The notes under the pieces are model-generated. The model had not been told where the DNA came from. It was given only the letters and a program-made list of their open reading frames with translations, and made no database searches. The translations under genes were made by a program, and so were the position numbers. From assembly GCA_012838685.1 (NCBI GenBank), contig DUOU01000035.1, positions 1-8,225 on the forward strand: a DNA stretch of 8,225 bases, read 5' to 3'. Below, piece after piece: positions 1 to 6,416 of this stretch (positions are counted from its first letter, which is position 1; every line of letters starts with the position of its first letter). This stretch comes from Bacteroidota bacterium (GTDB taxonomy: Bacteria; Bacteroidota; Bacteroidia; Bacteroidales; VadinHA17).

Positions 1-941
1 AGTCCCCCCACATCGGTTACCAGCATAGGCCTGCCAAAATGGTACGCTATCTGGGTCACCCCGCTCTGTGTCGCGCTCCTGTAAGGCTGCACAATCATAT
101 CAGCCCCGCAAAACAGGGGAGCTATCTCCTCTTCGCCAATAAACCGATCCATCAGGATAACCCTATCCCCAAGGTTGTTTTCCCTGATTATCTTTTTATA
201 AGGAGCGTCATCCTCGTAAAACTCTCCCGCAACGATCAATACAATGTTTTTCTCCCTCAACCGTTCATCACAAGCCGCCCAAAGCAGCAGATCCAGACCT
301 TTGTAGGCCCGAATAAATCCAAAAAAGAGGAAGATATTTTGTTCCATGGAGAGGGCCAATCCGGAGCGGGCCGACTCCTTGGAAACCCTCTCCCCGTAAT
401 TATCGAACAGGGGATGGGGATTGAAAGCCACCGGTATATCTTTCCTGAAACTCTCCAGATCGGTTCCCACGCTGCGAGACATAACCACGGCCGCATCGAT
501 GGATTTTGTGAAATAGGAGGTAAGGAGGCCATATCCCGGCTTCCGTTCGTGAGGTATCACATTGTCGAATATCGTGATTATCTTTGTGTCGGGTGATTTT
601 CTTTTTATCAGGCGGATGACGCTTCCGAAGCAGGGCGACATCGAGGGGTGCCAGTATTTGAAGATCACCAGGTCGGGTTTTCCCCTGACCACCTCTCGGG
701 CAGTTTTTATCCAACTAAACGGGTTCACCGAGCTTAAAAGCCGTCTTATCCTTGGTTTATCGGGCGCGGGAGAGTCGGTGTACTGCGTTTTGCCCGGAAA
801 AAAGAGCTTTGGGTATTGGAGCGTGAAGGTTATTATCTCCAGGTCATCACCTTCATCAACAAACTGGCGACCAAGCCGCTCGTTATATGACGCCAATCCT
901 CCCCTAAAGGGATGGGCCGTACCGATAATCGTTATCTTCAT
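1..941 (-). CDS. Glycosyltransferase, family 4 type (3' end missing)
   Basis: This gene transfers a sugar from an activated donor, probably a nucleotide sugar, to an unknown acceptor at the cytoplasmic side of the membrane. The visible 313 residues start at the ATG at 941-939 (MKITIIGTAHPFRGG), and the frame is open to the left edge, so the C-terminus is missing. The N-terminal GT-B half has the glycine-rich loop HPFRGGLA at about residues 10-17. The C-terminal half starts near residue 202 with FLFFGFIRAYKGLDLLL, the usual GT4 donor-domain entry. It continues through ADMIVQPYRSATQSGVTQIAY (about 280-300) and PMLVTDVGG (305-313), a segment that normally includes the catalytic and nucleotide-binding glutamate region just beyond. 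No signal peptide or membrane helix is visible. It is transcribed divergently from the response regulator. The family call is firm; substrate and pathway (capsule, O-antigen or glycolipid) cannot be told here. Confidence 0.9.
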   Translation of the reverse strand, partial: MKITIIGTAHPFRGGLASYNERLGRQFVDEGDDLEIITFTLQYPKLFFPGKTQYTDSPAPDKPRIRRLLSSVNPFSWIKTAREVVRGKPDLVIFKYWHPSMSPCFGSVIRLIKRKSPDTKIITIFDNVIPHERKPGYGLLTSYFTKSIDAAVVMSRSVGTDLESFRKDIPVAFNPHPLFDNYGERVSKESARSGLALSMEQNIFLFFGFIRAYKGLDLLLWAACDERLREKNIVLIVAGEFYEDDAPYKKIIRENNLGDRVILMDRFIGEEEIAPLFCGADMIVQPYRSATQSGVTQIAYHFGRPMLVTDVGG

Positions 942-1071
942 AGTTTTATTGACAATATGCGAAGGTAACAAAAAATCGGCGCGGCCACTTCCGTTTCTTC
1001 CAATTTACCGCGACCAAACCCCTTAAACAACTTTTTTTGCTTACTTCGCGGTACAACAATCTTAACCTGAT
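942..1071. promoter_or_regulatory. Divergent intergenic region with an 8-bp inverted repeat
   Basis: These 130 bp separate the glycosyltransferase (minus) from the response regulator (plus) and must hold the promoters for both unless they lie further away. A perfect inverted repeat is seen: TACCGCGA at 1006-1013 and TCGCGGTA at 1046-1053, centres 40 bp apart, the second arm ending 18 bp before the regulator ATG. On the minus strand TACCTTCG (967-960) matches the Bacteroidota -7 consensus TAnnTTTG with one mismatch and lies about 20 bp before the glycosyltransferase ATG, but no TTTG is found at the expected -33 spacing. On the plus strand TTTTTTTG (1032-1039) is also one mismatch from the consensus. 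These promoter assignments are weak; the region's role as a divergent control region is inferred from gene layout. Confidence 0.35.
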
Positions 1072-1758
1072 ATGAATCAAACCGAAAACCGTATCCTTAT
1101 TGTAGACGACGAAGAGGATCTCTGTGAAATTCTCCAGTTCAACCTCAACAACCATGGTTTTATCGCCCACATCGCGCATTCCGCCGAAGAGGCCCTGGAA
1201 AGCGACATCAGTCAGTTCGATTTGATATTACTCGACATAATGATGGGCGAGATGTCGGGGTTCGATATGGCAAAGGCCATCCGCGACCAGGGCATAACGG
1301 TACCGATAATCTTTCTTACGGCACTTACAGGCGAGATGGATATATTGGACGGTTTCGATCTGGGAGCGGACGATTATATCACCAAACCCTTTTCTATCAA
1401 TGAGTTGATAGCCAGAGTCAAGGCCGTGATCAACCGCTCCGCGCCACAAAATGGCAAAAAAAATAAGCCTATATTGAAGTTCAACGATATAGAACTCGAT
1501 CTGGAACACAAACGGCTTATCGTAAGCGGCGAAAAAAAAGAGCTCACCAAGAAAGAGTTCGAGATAATCAAGTTGTTGCTGGAAAACCAGGGCTCCGTCT
1601 ACTCAAGGGAAAATTTTCTCTCGCTGATATGGGGAAAGGATGTTATAGTCACCGAGCGGACCGTTGATGTCAACATAGCCAGATTGAGGTCCAAACTTGG
1701 CGAATATGGAAAATGTCTGAAGAACAAGACCGGTTACGGTTATTACTTTGAATGGTAA
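1072..1758 (+). CDS. OmpR/PhoB-type response regulator
   Basis: This is a cytoplasmic two-component response regulator, activated by phosphotransfer from a sensor kinase and binding DNA through a winged helix. At 228 residues it is normal family length. The receiver domain covers about 3-120: the acidic pair D12/D13 in ILIVDDEED, the predicted phosphorylated D55 in LILLDIMM, T83 in FLTALTG and K105 in ITKPFS are all present. The winged-helix domain covers about 133-228, with the recognition-helix block ERTVDVNIARLRSKLG (195-210) and the wing GYGYYF near the end. The ATG at 1072 gives a full receiver start; no Shine-Dalgarno is seen, which is usual for this phylum. The last 7 bp overlap the kinase start, so the two are probably translationally coupled. 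Target genes are unknown; self-regulation and control of the divergent glycosyltransferase are possibilities only. Confidence 0.95.
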   Translation: MNQTENRILIVDDEEDLCEILQFNLNNHGFIAHIAHSAEEALESDISQFDLILLDIMMGEMSGFDMAKAIRDQGITVPIIFLTALTGEMDILDGFDLGADDYITKPFSINELIARVKAVINRSAPQNGKKNKPILKFNDIELDLEHKRLIVSGEKKELTKKEFEIIKLLLENQGSVYSRENFLSLIWGKDVIVTERTVDVNIARLRSKLGEYGKCLKNKTGYGYYFEW

Positions 1759-3515
1759 AAATGGGCCGCAGTAAATTTAAGAACAATCTTTTCGTCTTTT
1801 ATACGGTACTCTTCCTGATACTATCGTTTCCCGCCTTTTACTATCTCTACAAACAGGACAAAAACAGGAGGACAAAACTATTAAATGAAAATCTGGGGGA
1901 GATAGCACGGTTGGTCGAAAATTATTTGGCGGCGACAGACACCGGGTACGAAGATTTCGAGGCGCTCGATTTTCTGAAAGGCATCTTGCCTCGGGAAGAT
2001 CTGTTGCTCTCGGTTATTGATACATCCGGCGATGTGTTGTACGGATACAGCGAAGAGGAGACTATCAGCGCCGACAACCGGGACAGGCCGGCAGAAATAG
2101 GGGAATCCCTGTTGAACGGCACGGCAACCAGCATAAGGACACCTAACGGCATGGATGGGCTATACTATTTTTTTGCCGAAAATTTCGGAGACCATATTGT
2201 CAGGGTAGCTGTTCCCTATTCAAGCGACATCGTGGAGTTCCTGAAGAGCAGGCACACAATGTTCCTGACCATAATTATCATTTTTATGGTTGTTTGGTAT
2301 ATAATGTCGATGCTTACCAAGAACTTCACCAACTCAATAACAAGGCTGAAGGAGCTCACGAACAGCATCAGGAAGAACCCGTCGGCACTGGTAAGATCAT
2401 CGTTTCCCGAAGATGAAATCGGCGAGATAGGCAGGGAGATCATCGATATCTACAACGACCTTATGCTGACGAAAGAGGCTCTGGCCATGGAAAGGAAGAA
2501 GCTGCTCGACCACATCAGCGCCCTGAACGAAGGGGTGATGTTTTTCTCAAGCGACAAAAAAATGCTCTTTGGCAACGACAGGTTCACCACCCTGATGAGT
2601 ATAATGACAGACGACAAAGAGAGTTTTTCATCCAACATACTGGCCAGACCCGAGTTCGCGGATGTTGTTGAGTTCATAGACAATAACCGTATAGAGGCCG
2701 GTTCAAAACCGTCGGAGCTTCCGAGAATGGAGTACCAGCTCAAAAACAAAGGCCGTTTTTTTGAAGTTCAGTGCGTAATATTTCCCGACAACAGTTTTGA
2801 GATAATCCTGTCAGATATCACCAAAATAGGCAAGAACAAGCTGATCAAGCAGCAGATGACATCAAATATATCCCACGAGTTGAACACACCGGTAGCATCG
2901 ATAAAAGGTTATCTGGAGACAATCCTCCACACACCGAATATTCCGGTGGAAAAACGGGAATATTTTGTGATGAAAGCCATAGCGCAAACCGACAAGCTAA
3001 AAGATCTTATAGCCGACATCTCCGCGTTGAACAAAATAGAGGAAAAGGAGTCCATTGTCAAAGAAAAGGTTGTTATCAACGATATTATCAGGGAGGTCAG
3101 GGAAAACTTCGAAGCTTCATTCAAGCAGAAGAATATAGGCCTGCATGTTGACATTAAAAATGACGTGGTTGTCTTTGGAAACCGCGGCATGATCATATCA
3201 ATCTTCCAGAACCTTACCGAAAACGCCATTAAATATGCCGGCGACGGGACCACAATAGCCATATCCGTGACGCACGACGACAAGAAGTTCTACCATTTTT
3301 CCTTCTCCGACAACGGGGTTGGCATACCCGATGAACATCTGGGAAGAATTTTTGAGAGATTTTACAGGATAGATGCCGGAAGATCCAGGAAAACAGGGGG
3401 AACAGGACTTGGCCTGGCTATCGTAAAAAACACTGTTCAGGCCCATGGGGGAAAGATTGTCGTTAGAGACAGGATCGGTGGCGGAGCCGAATTTTTGTTC
3501 TCGCTTCCCAAATAA
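1752..3515 (+). CDS. Membrane sensor histidine kinase, PhoR-like layout
   Basis: This inner-membrane kinase autophosphorylates on histidine and is the evident partner of the preceding regulator, whose gene it overlaps by 7 bp. Order of parts in 587 residues: a first membrane helix (about 13-33); a periplasmic sensor region of about 135 residues with VIDTSGDVLY (88-97) and DNRDRPAEIGESLLNG (108-123), resembling the Cache/PAS-like sensors of PhoR-type kinases; a second helix (about 170-188); a HAMP-type linker (about 189-240); a cytoplasmic PAS domain (about 250-358); the dimerisation H-box SHELNTPVASIKGY with predicted phospho-H375; and the ATPase domain with the N box FQNLTENAIKYA (485-496), G1 DNGVGIP (520-526), F box ERFYR (535-539) and G2 GGTGLGLAIVKN (549-560). 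All catalytic boxes are intact. A second ATG at 1761 (M4) is an equally possible start. The likeness to PhoR is in architecture only; no phosphate-uptake genes are nearby. Confidence 0.95.
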   Translation: MVKMGRSKFKNNLFVFYTVLFLILSFPAFYYLYKQDKNRRTKLLNENLGEIARLVENYLAATDTGYEDFEALDFLKGILPREDLLLSVIDTSGDVLYGYSEEETISADNRDRPAEIGESLLNGTATSIRTPNGMDGLYYFFAENFGDHIVRVAVPYSSDIVEFLKSRHTMFLTIIIIFMVVWYIMSMLTKNFTNSITRLKELTNSIRKNPSALVRSSFPEDEIGEIGREIIDIYNDLMLTKEALAMERKKLLDHISALNEGVMFFSSDKKMLFGNDRFTTLMSIMTDDKESFSSNILARPEFADVVEFIDNNRIEAGSKPSELPRMEYQLKNKGRFFEVQCVIFPDNSFEIILSDITKIGKNKLIKQQMTSNISHELNTPVASIKGYLETILHTPNIPVEKREYFVMKAIAQTDKLKDLIADISALNKIEEKESIVKEKVVINDIIREVRENFEASFKQKNIGLHVDIKNDVVVFGNRGMIISIFQNLTENAIKYAGDGTTIAISVTHDDKKFYHFSFSDNGVGIPDEHLGRIFERFYRIDAGRSRKTGGTGLGLAIVKNTVQAHGGKIVVRDRIGGGAEFLFSLPK

Positions 3516-3688
3516 GCCGGTGCCTGTTTTTCCCGCGCTAAAAAACCTTGAGCCTTTTCATTGCCGTACTGCCCCTCGCCTTAACGCTTCGCCACTTTCG
3601 CCCATAATCACCCCGCCTTCCGGGATTATCGGCCTCCCCTTTGGACAATCAGGATTTCCCCCTTTGTCGTTCCCGATCACACCGCATG
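3516..3688. other. Convergent spacer, no gene seen
   Basis: These 173 bp lie between two convergent genes, the histidine kinase and the HsdR-N-like protein. No coding signal with family likeness was recognised on either strand; the open frames crossing it are antisense continuations. The plus strand is pyrimidine-rich (many CCC, CTTT and CGCC runs). Its one structured element is the imperfect hairpin at 3604-3629. Confidence 0.5.
3604..3629. terminator. Imperfect hairpin, possible two-way terminator
   Basis: ATAAT (3604-3608) pairs with ATTAT (3625-3629) and CCCG (3612-3615) with CGGG (3621-3624), leaving the loop CCTTC and a 3-nt bulge (3609-3611) on the left arm. It sits between convergent genes, where a shared terminator would be expected. 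No T-run follows on either strand, so it does not look like a classical intrinsic terminator. The pairing is seen; the function is a guess. Confidence 0.25.
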
Positions 3689-4162
3689 TTACCCTGTGCA
3701 TACCCTGCTGTTTACCAGCTCATCGTACAACGGTATTACCAGCAAAAAAGCGTAACTGTTGGTGTCGGTGTCAATTTTGCAGGCATAATGTTCAATGCCG
3801 TTTGTCACTATCAGGTAAGGGACCTTGAAGCCCATATTATAGCAAGCAATCTGGTCGAACACCTTTTCGTTTATCGGAACCTCCGGTGCCTTGCACTCCA
3901 CGATCATCACCGGCTTTCCCTCGCGGTTATGGACCAGGATATCTACCCTTTTTTTCAGTTTGTTGAAAGGCGACATCACCTCTATAGCCAGCAGTCCGGG
4001 CGGATATTTGCCAACATCCGTCAGGTAACGGATAAAATTCTGTCGCACCCACTCCTCCGGAGTAAGTTTGACATGTTTCCTCCGTATGGGATCGAAAATA
4101 GTCTCTTTGCCCTCCTCCCCCGCTATTCTGAAAGAGTATTCAGGCAGGTTTAACCGTCGCAT
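3689..4162 (-). CDS. Orphan HsdR N-terminal-like PD-(D/E)XK protein
   Basis: This 157-residue cytoplasmic protein resembles the N-terminal nuclease domain of type I restriction HsdR subunits, standing alone. A basic N-terminal region with TIFDPIRRKHVKLTPEEWVRQ (21-41) leads into the nuclease fold: E61, then D74 in KRVDILVHN (71-79) and the ExK motif E89-C90-K91 in MIVECKAPE. These are the expected metal-binding and catalytic positions of a PD-(D/E)XK enzyme, and all are present. A conserved-looking YLIVTNGIEHYACKID (116-131) follows, probably the last strands of the fold. No helicase motor, methylase (HsdM) or specificity subunit (HsdS) is encoded nearby, so this is not a restriction system. 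Bacteroidota genomes commonly carry such a short protein near holA (from memory), and here it is divergent from amn-holA. Its true substrate is unknown; DNA repair or replication-linked processing is inference from context alone. Confidence 0.85.
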   Translation of the reverse strand: MRRLNLPEYSFRIAGEEGKETIFDPIRRKHVKLTPEEWVRQNFIRYLTDVGKYPPGLLAIEVMSPFNKLKKRVDILVHNREGKPVMIVECKAPEVPINEKVFDQIACYNMGFKVPYLIVTNGIEHYACKIDTDTNSYAFLLVIPLYDELVNSRVCTG

Positions 4163-4207
4163 AATTTCTATATTAAGCCCGGATACAATTTTGTTCCGTT
4201 TATTCCA

Positions 4208-4215
4208 TATCTTTG
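4208..4215 (+). promoter_or_regulatory. Bacteroidota -7 element for amn-holA
   Basis: TATCTTTG fits the Bacteroidota primary sigma-factor -7 consensus TAnnTTTG at all six fixed positions. Transcription would begin near 4222, giving a leader of about 34 nt before the amn ATG. A TTTG at 4190-4193 could serve as the -33 element, but the 14-bp gap is shorter than the usual roughly 19-21 bp, so the upstream half is doubtful. Confidence 0.5.
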
Positions 4216-4242
4216 GATTGTAAAAATAACCACTTCAATCCA
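4214..4242. repeat. 7-bp inverted repeat at the predicted amn start site
   Basis: TGGATTG (4214-4220) and CAATCCA (4236-4242) are perfect inverted copies separated by 15 bp. The left arm overlaps the end of the -7 element and the span covers the predicted transcription start, a typical place for a repressor operator; only part could fold in the mRNA. A repeat of this size can arise by chance in a region this long, so the role is unproven. Confidence 0.3.
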
Positions 4243-4255
4243 TACTTACCTATCA

Positions 4256-5029
4256 ATGATGAAAACTAAGGAGGAAATTGTTAATAACTGGCTCCCGCGA
4301 TATACGGGAGTGCCGCTTGAAAATTTCGGAAAGCACATTCTTCTGACAAATTTCGCCCTTTATGTCGATATTTTTGCCAAGTGGTTCAACGTTCCCGTAG
4401 CGGGTAAAGACAAAAATATGCCCAGCGCCACCGCCGAGGGGATCACTATCATAAACTTCGGCATGGGAAGTCCCAACGCCGCCACCATCATGGATCTTCT
4501 CAGCGCCATAGATCCCCATACAGTAATTTTTCTCGGTAAATGTGGAGGGTTGAAGAAGAAGAATGAACTGGGCGATTTTATCATACCTATCGCCGCTATA
4601 CGAAGTGACGGAACCTCAAACGATTATCTACCATTGGAGGTACCGGCGTTACCGGCCTTAAGGATACAGATAGCGTTGGCCAACGCCGTAAACAGTTTGG
4701 GCAGGGAGTACTGGACAGGCACCATTTACACAACAAACAGGAGGGTTTGGGAATACGATGACAGGTTCAAGAAATACCTGGTAAAGACCAGGGCTATGGC
4801 CGTGGATATGGAGACCGCCACAATTTTCACCGTAGGCTTCGCCAATGAGATACCAACGGGAGCTCTGTTGCTGGTGTCAGACCAGCCCATGATCTCCACG
4901 GGGATAAAGACCGAGGCATCCGACAACAGGGTTACCAATGAATTTGTCGAGCTTCACCTTAAAGTCGGCATATCGGCCCTGAAAGAGATAATAGACCAAA
5001 ACTTACCGGTAAAACATCTGAGGTTCTGA
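4256..5029 (+). CDS. amn: AMP nucleosidase, short Bacteroides-type
   Basis: This cytoplasmic enzyme splits AMP into adenine and ribose 5-phosphate, feeding purine turnover and salvage. At 257 residues it is the compact form made of the nucleoside phosphorylase-like catalytic domain alone; the Escherichia coli enzyme is nearly twice as long because of an extra N-terminal regulatory domain. Visible family blocks are IINFGMGSPNAATIMD (65-80, phosphate-binding glycine region), FLGKCGGLKKKNELGDF (92-108), the ribose-contacting AVDMETATIF (182-191) and LLVSDQPM (205-212), whose D209 is the expected purine-protonating acid. Start: two ATG codons in a row (4256 and 4259); the first is chosen, either is possible. 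It lies behind a good -7 element and ends 2 bp before holA, so the two are co-transcribed. Another nucleoside-cleaving member of the superfamily is conceivable but the overall match favours Amn. Confidence 0.9.
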   Translation: MMKTKEEIVNNWLPRYTGVPLENFGKHILLTNFALYVDIFAKWFNVPVAGKDKNMPSATAEGITIINFGMGSPNAATIMDLLSAIDPHTVIFLGKCGGLKKKNELGDFIIPIAAIRSDGTSNDYLPLEVPALPALRIQIALANAVNSLGREYWTGTIYTTNRRVWEYDDRFKKYLVKTRAMAVDMETATIFTVGFANEIPTGALLLVSDQPMISTGIKTEASDNRVTNEFVELHLKVGISALKEIIDQNLPVKHLRF

Positions 5030-5031
5030 CC

Positions 5032-6039
5032 ATGGCGATTACCTATGAAGAGATAATGTCCGATCTTGGGAAGAGAATATTCAAGCCCATATATTTTCTT
5101 GCCGGCGAGGAGCCCTATTATATCGATCTGATAGTTGATTATATAGAGCAGAACGTGCTTGAAGAGTCGGAAAAAGCCTTTAACCAGATAATACTTTACG
5201 GCGAGGAGACCACGATCACCAATGTCATTGAAGTGGCCCGCCGTTTCCCCATGATGGCGAGACATCAGGTGGTTATTGTCAAGGAGGCCCAGTCATTGAA
5301 AAAACTGGATGAACTTATAAAGTATGTCGAACATCCACTGGAATCCACAATACTGGTTTTAAGCCACAAGTACAAGTCGCTCGACAAAAGGCTATCCCTT
5401 GGAAAAACCCTGCAAAAGATGGGGTGTTACTTTGAGTCGGCCAAGTTGCGGGACTACCAGGTTCCCGCCTGGATTGACAAATATCTGTCGGCCCGCGGCG
5501 TCAAGGCCAGCCAGGAGTCATCAGCCATGCTCACAAGTTTTCTTGGCACCGATTTGGGCAAGATTGCCAACGAACTTGACAAGCTTATCATTTCCCTGCC
5601 AAAAGAAAACCCCGTTATCACCCCTGAACTTATCGAAAGCAACATAGGTATCAGCAAGGATTTCAACAACTTCGAGCTTCAAAAAGCCGTTGGCGAAAAG
5701 AACGCGTACAAAGCCAACCTTATAATCCGCTATTTCAATGAGAACCCCAAAGCCAATCCGTTGACCCTTACCATAGGGATGCTTTTCAGTTTCTTTAGCA
5801 AGGTACTGTTGTACCATTACACAAAAGACAAGTCCAACAACAATATGGCCTCGGTACTCAAAGTCAATCCATACTTTGTCAAGGATTACGCGAGTGCCGC
5901 CTCGAAGTACAATATCGCGAAGACCGTTCGGGCGATAAGATTGCTAAGGCAATTCGATCTTAAATCGAAGGGATTCGACAATGCCGGCACCGAAGACGGC
6001 GACCTTCTCAGGGAGCTTGTTTTCAAGATAATGCGTTGA
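5032..6039 (+). CDS. holA: DNA polymerase III subunit delta
   Basis: Delta is the clamp-opening subunit of the clamp-loader complex: it binds the beta sliding clamp and pries the ring open so that it can be loaded on primed DNA. The 335 residues are normal for the family. Seen are the N-terminal AAA+-like start IYFLAGEEPYYID (20-32), the block RRFPMMARHQVVIVKEAQ (70-87), the central helical signature LGTDLGKIANELDKL (171-185), IGISKDFNNFELQKAVGEKN (205-224) at the entry to the C-terminal collar domain, and the closing EDGDLLRELVFKI (321-333). As is normal for delta, no intact Walker A is present. The ATG at 5032 begins 2 bp after the amn stop, so translation is probably coupled. It is the downstream gene of the amn operon and converges with the degenerate propeller gene 18 bp away. 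Confidence 0.93.
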   Translation: MAITYEEIMSDLGKRIFKPIYFLAGEEPYYIDLIVDYIEQNVLEESEKAFNQIILYGEETTITNVIEVARRFPMMARHQVVIVKEAQSLKKLDELIKYVEHPLESTILVLSHKYKSLDKRLSLGKTLQKMGCYFESAKLRDYQVPAWIDKYLSARGVKASQESSAMLTSFLGTDLGKIANELDKLIISLPKENPVITPELIESNIGISKDFNNFELQKAVGEKNAYKANLIIRYFNENPKANPLTLTIGMLFSFFSKVLLYHYTKDKSNNNMASVLKVNPYFVKDYASAASKYNIAKTVRAIRLLRQFDLKSKGFDNAGTEDGDLLRELVFKIMR

Positions 6040-6057
6040 CCGCATCCAAGTTTTTGA
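6040..6057. other. Short convergent gap after holA
   Basis: Only 18 bp separate the holA stop from the stop of the convergent propeller remnant. No strong hairpin with a T-run was found here, so termination of either transcript must happen inside the opposing gene or by another mechanism. Confidence 0.4.
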
Positions 6058-6261
6058 TCACTTGTTGGATTTTACCTTGACAACCATCAATACCGGATTA
6101 TCGGTCTCTGCGAGGTTATCCGCGAGTTCCAGAAGTTTTTGTTTCTTTTCCGGATACTTCACGACCGCGTTCTTAAAATCGTCACTGGCGATATGGTATT
6201 TCAGATCTGTAGCTTCCGCCCACATTACCATCATTGTATCGCCAATCATCGCATTGGGATA

Positions 6262-6359
6262 GAATCTCGGCCCTCCCGGTAGTGTTGTACAAAATATCCA
6301 AGGAAATTTCCTCCATGTTGAATAAATTAGCTTCGATATCTATTGCCGGAATCTCGGCC
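6262..6359. repeat. 11-bp direct repeat inside the propeller remnant
   Basis: GAATCTCGGCC occurs at 6262-6272 and again at 6349-6359, exactly 87 bp apart. The copies flank the inferred deletion join, one in the N-terminal piece and one in the C-terminal piece. Short repeats of this kind can mediate rearrangement, but both copies survive, so they are not the simple scar of one repeat-mediated deletion. Chance is possible. Confidence 0.4.
6301..6312. repeat. 12-bp perfect palindrome at the deletion join
   Basis: AGGAAATTTCCT is a perfect palindrome and lies at the last recognisable codons of the N-terminal propeller piece (the E-I-S of MEEISL), right beside the inferred join. It may be plain coding sequence; its position at the break is the reason for noting it. 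Confidence 0.35.
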
Positions 6360-6416
6360 GCAGGCTTGTTATCGGCACATGATGCGAACCATATGGCGAG
6401 AAAACAGTCCATAAAG

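Larger units (their letters stand above)
4163..4255. promoter_or_regulatory. Divergent intergenic region before amn-holA
   Basis: These 93 bp separate the HsdR-N-like gene from amn and contain the best promoter match in the window, TATCTTTG at 4208-4215, plus a 7-bp inverted repeat at 4214-4242. The leftward gene must also start here, but no convincing -7 element was found for it. Neither gene has a clear Shine-Dalgarno sequence. Confidence 0.4.
6058..6412 (-). pseudogene. Degenerate 6-bladed beta-propeller lipoprotein gene
   Basis: Two pieces of one lipoprotein family are joined in different frames with the middle missing. The first, from the ATG at 6412-6410, reads MDCFLAIWFASCADN, a very short signal with a plausible lipobox (FASC), then IPAIDIEANLFNMEEISL, the usual beginning of Bacteroidota 6-bladed beta-propeller lipoproteins. 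That frame then loses family likeness and stops at 6182. The second piece, in another frame, reads LPGGPRFYPNAMIGD, then WAEATDLKYHIASDDFKN, and ends ETDNPVLMVVKVKSNK at 6058, which is the usual C-terminus of the same family. Full members have roughly 350-400 residues (from memory), so some 250-300 are absent; the join lies near 6280-6303. The start lies 4 bp after the tonB stop, so this was the last gene of that operon. A 76-residue product could still be made, but it would hold no propeller blade. Confidence 0.78.

Noticed and set aside
39..1026. Two plus-strand open frames (39-596 and 562-1026)
   Set aside because: Both lie antisense to the glycosyltransferase, which has clear family motifs over the same bases; their translations show no domain likeness.
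3445..4153. Plus-strand open frames (3445-3828 and 3641-4153) after the kinase
   Set aside because: They run antisense to the HsdR-N-like gene, whose minus-strand protein has the catalytic motif; their own sequence is proline/cysteine-rich and without family likeness.
3689..4162. Part of a type I restriction-modification system
   Set aside because: No helicase domain, methylase or specificity gene is present on either side; only the small nuclease-like domain stands alone.
4256..5029. Truncated AMP nucleosidase, because the Escherichia coli enzyme is far longer
   Set aside because: The short form is the normal Bacteroidota type, the catalytic blocks are complete, and a promoter lies directly upstream of the start.
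6040..6064. Terminator hairpin between holA and the propeller remnant
   Set aside because: Only about four base pairs (CCAAG with CTTG-like bases) can form and no T-run follows on the useful side.
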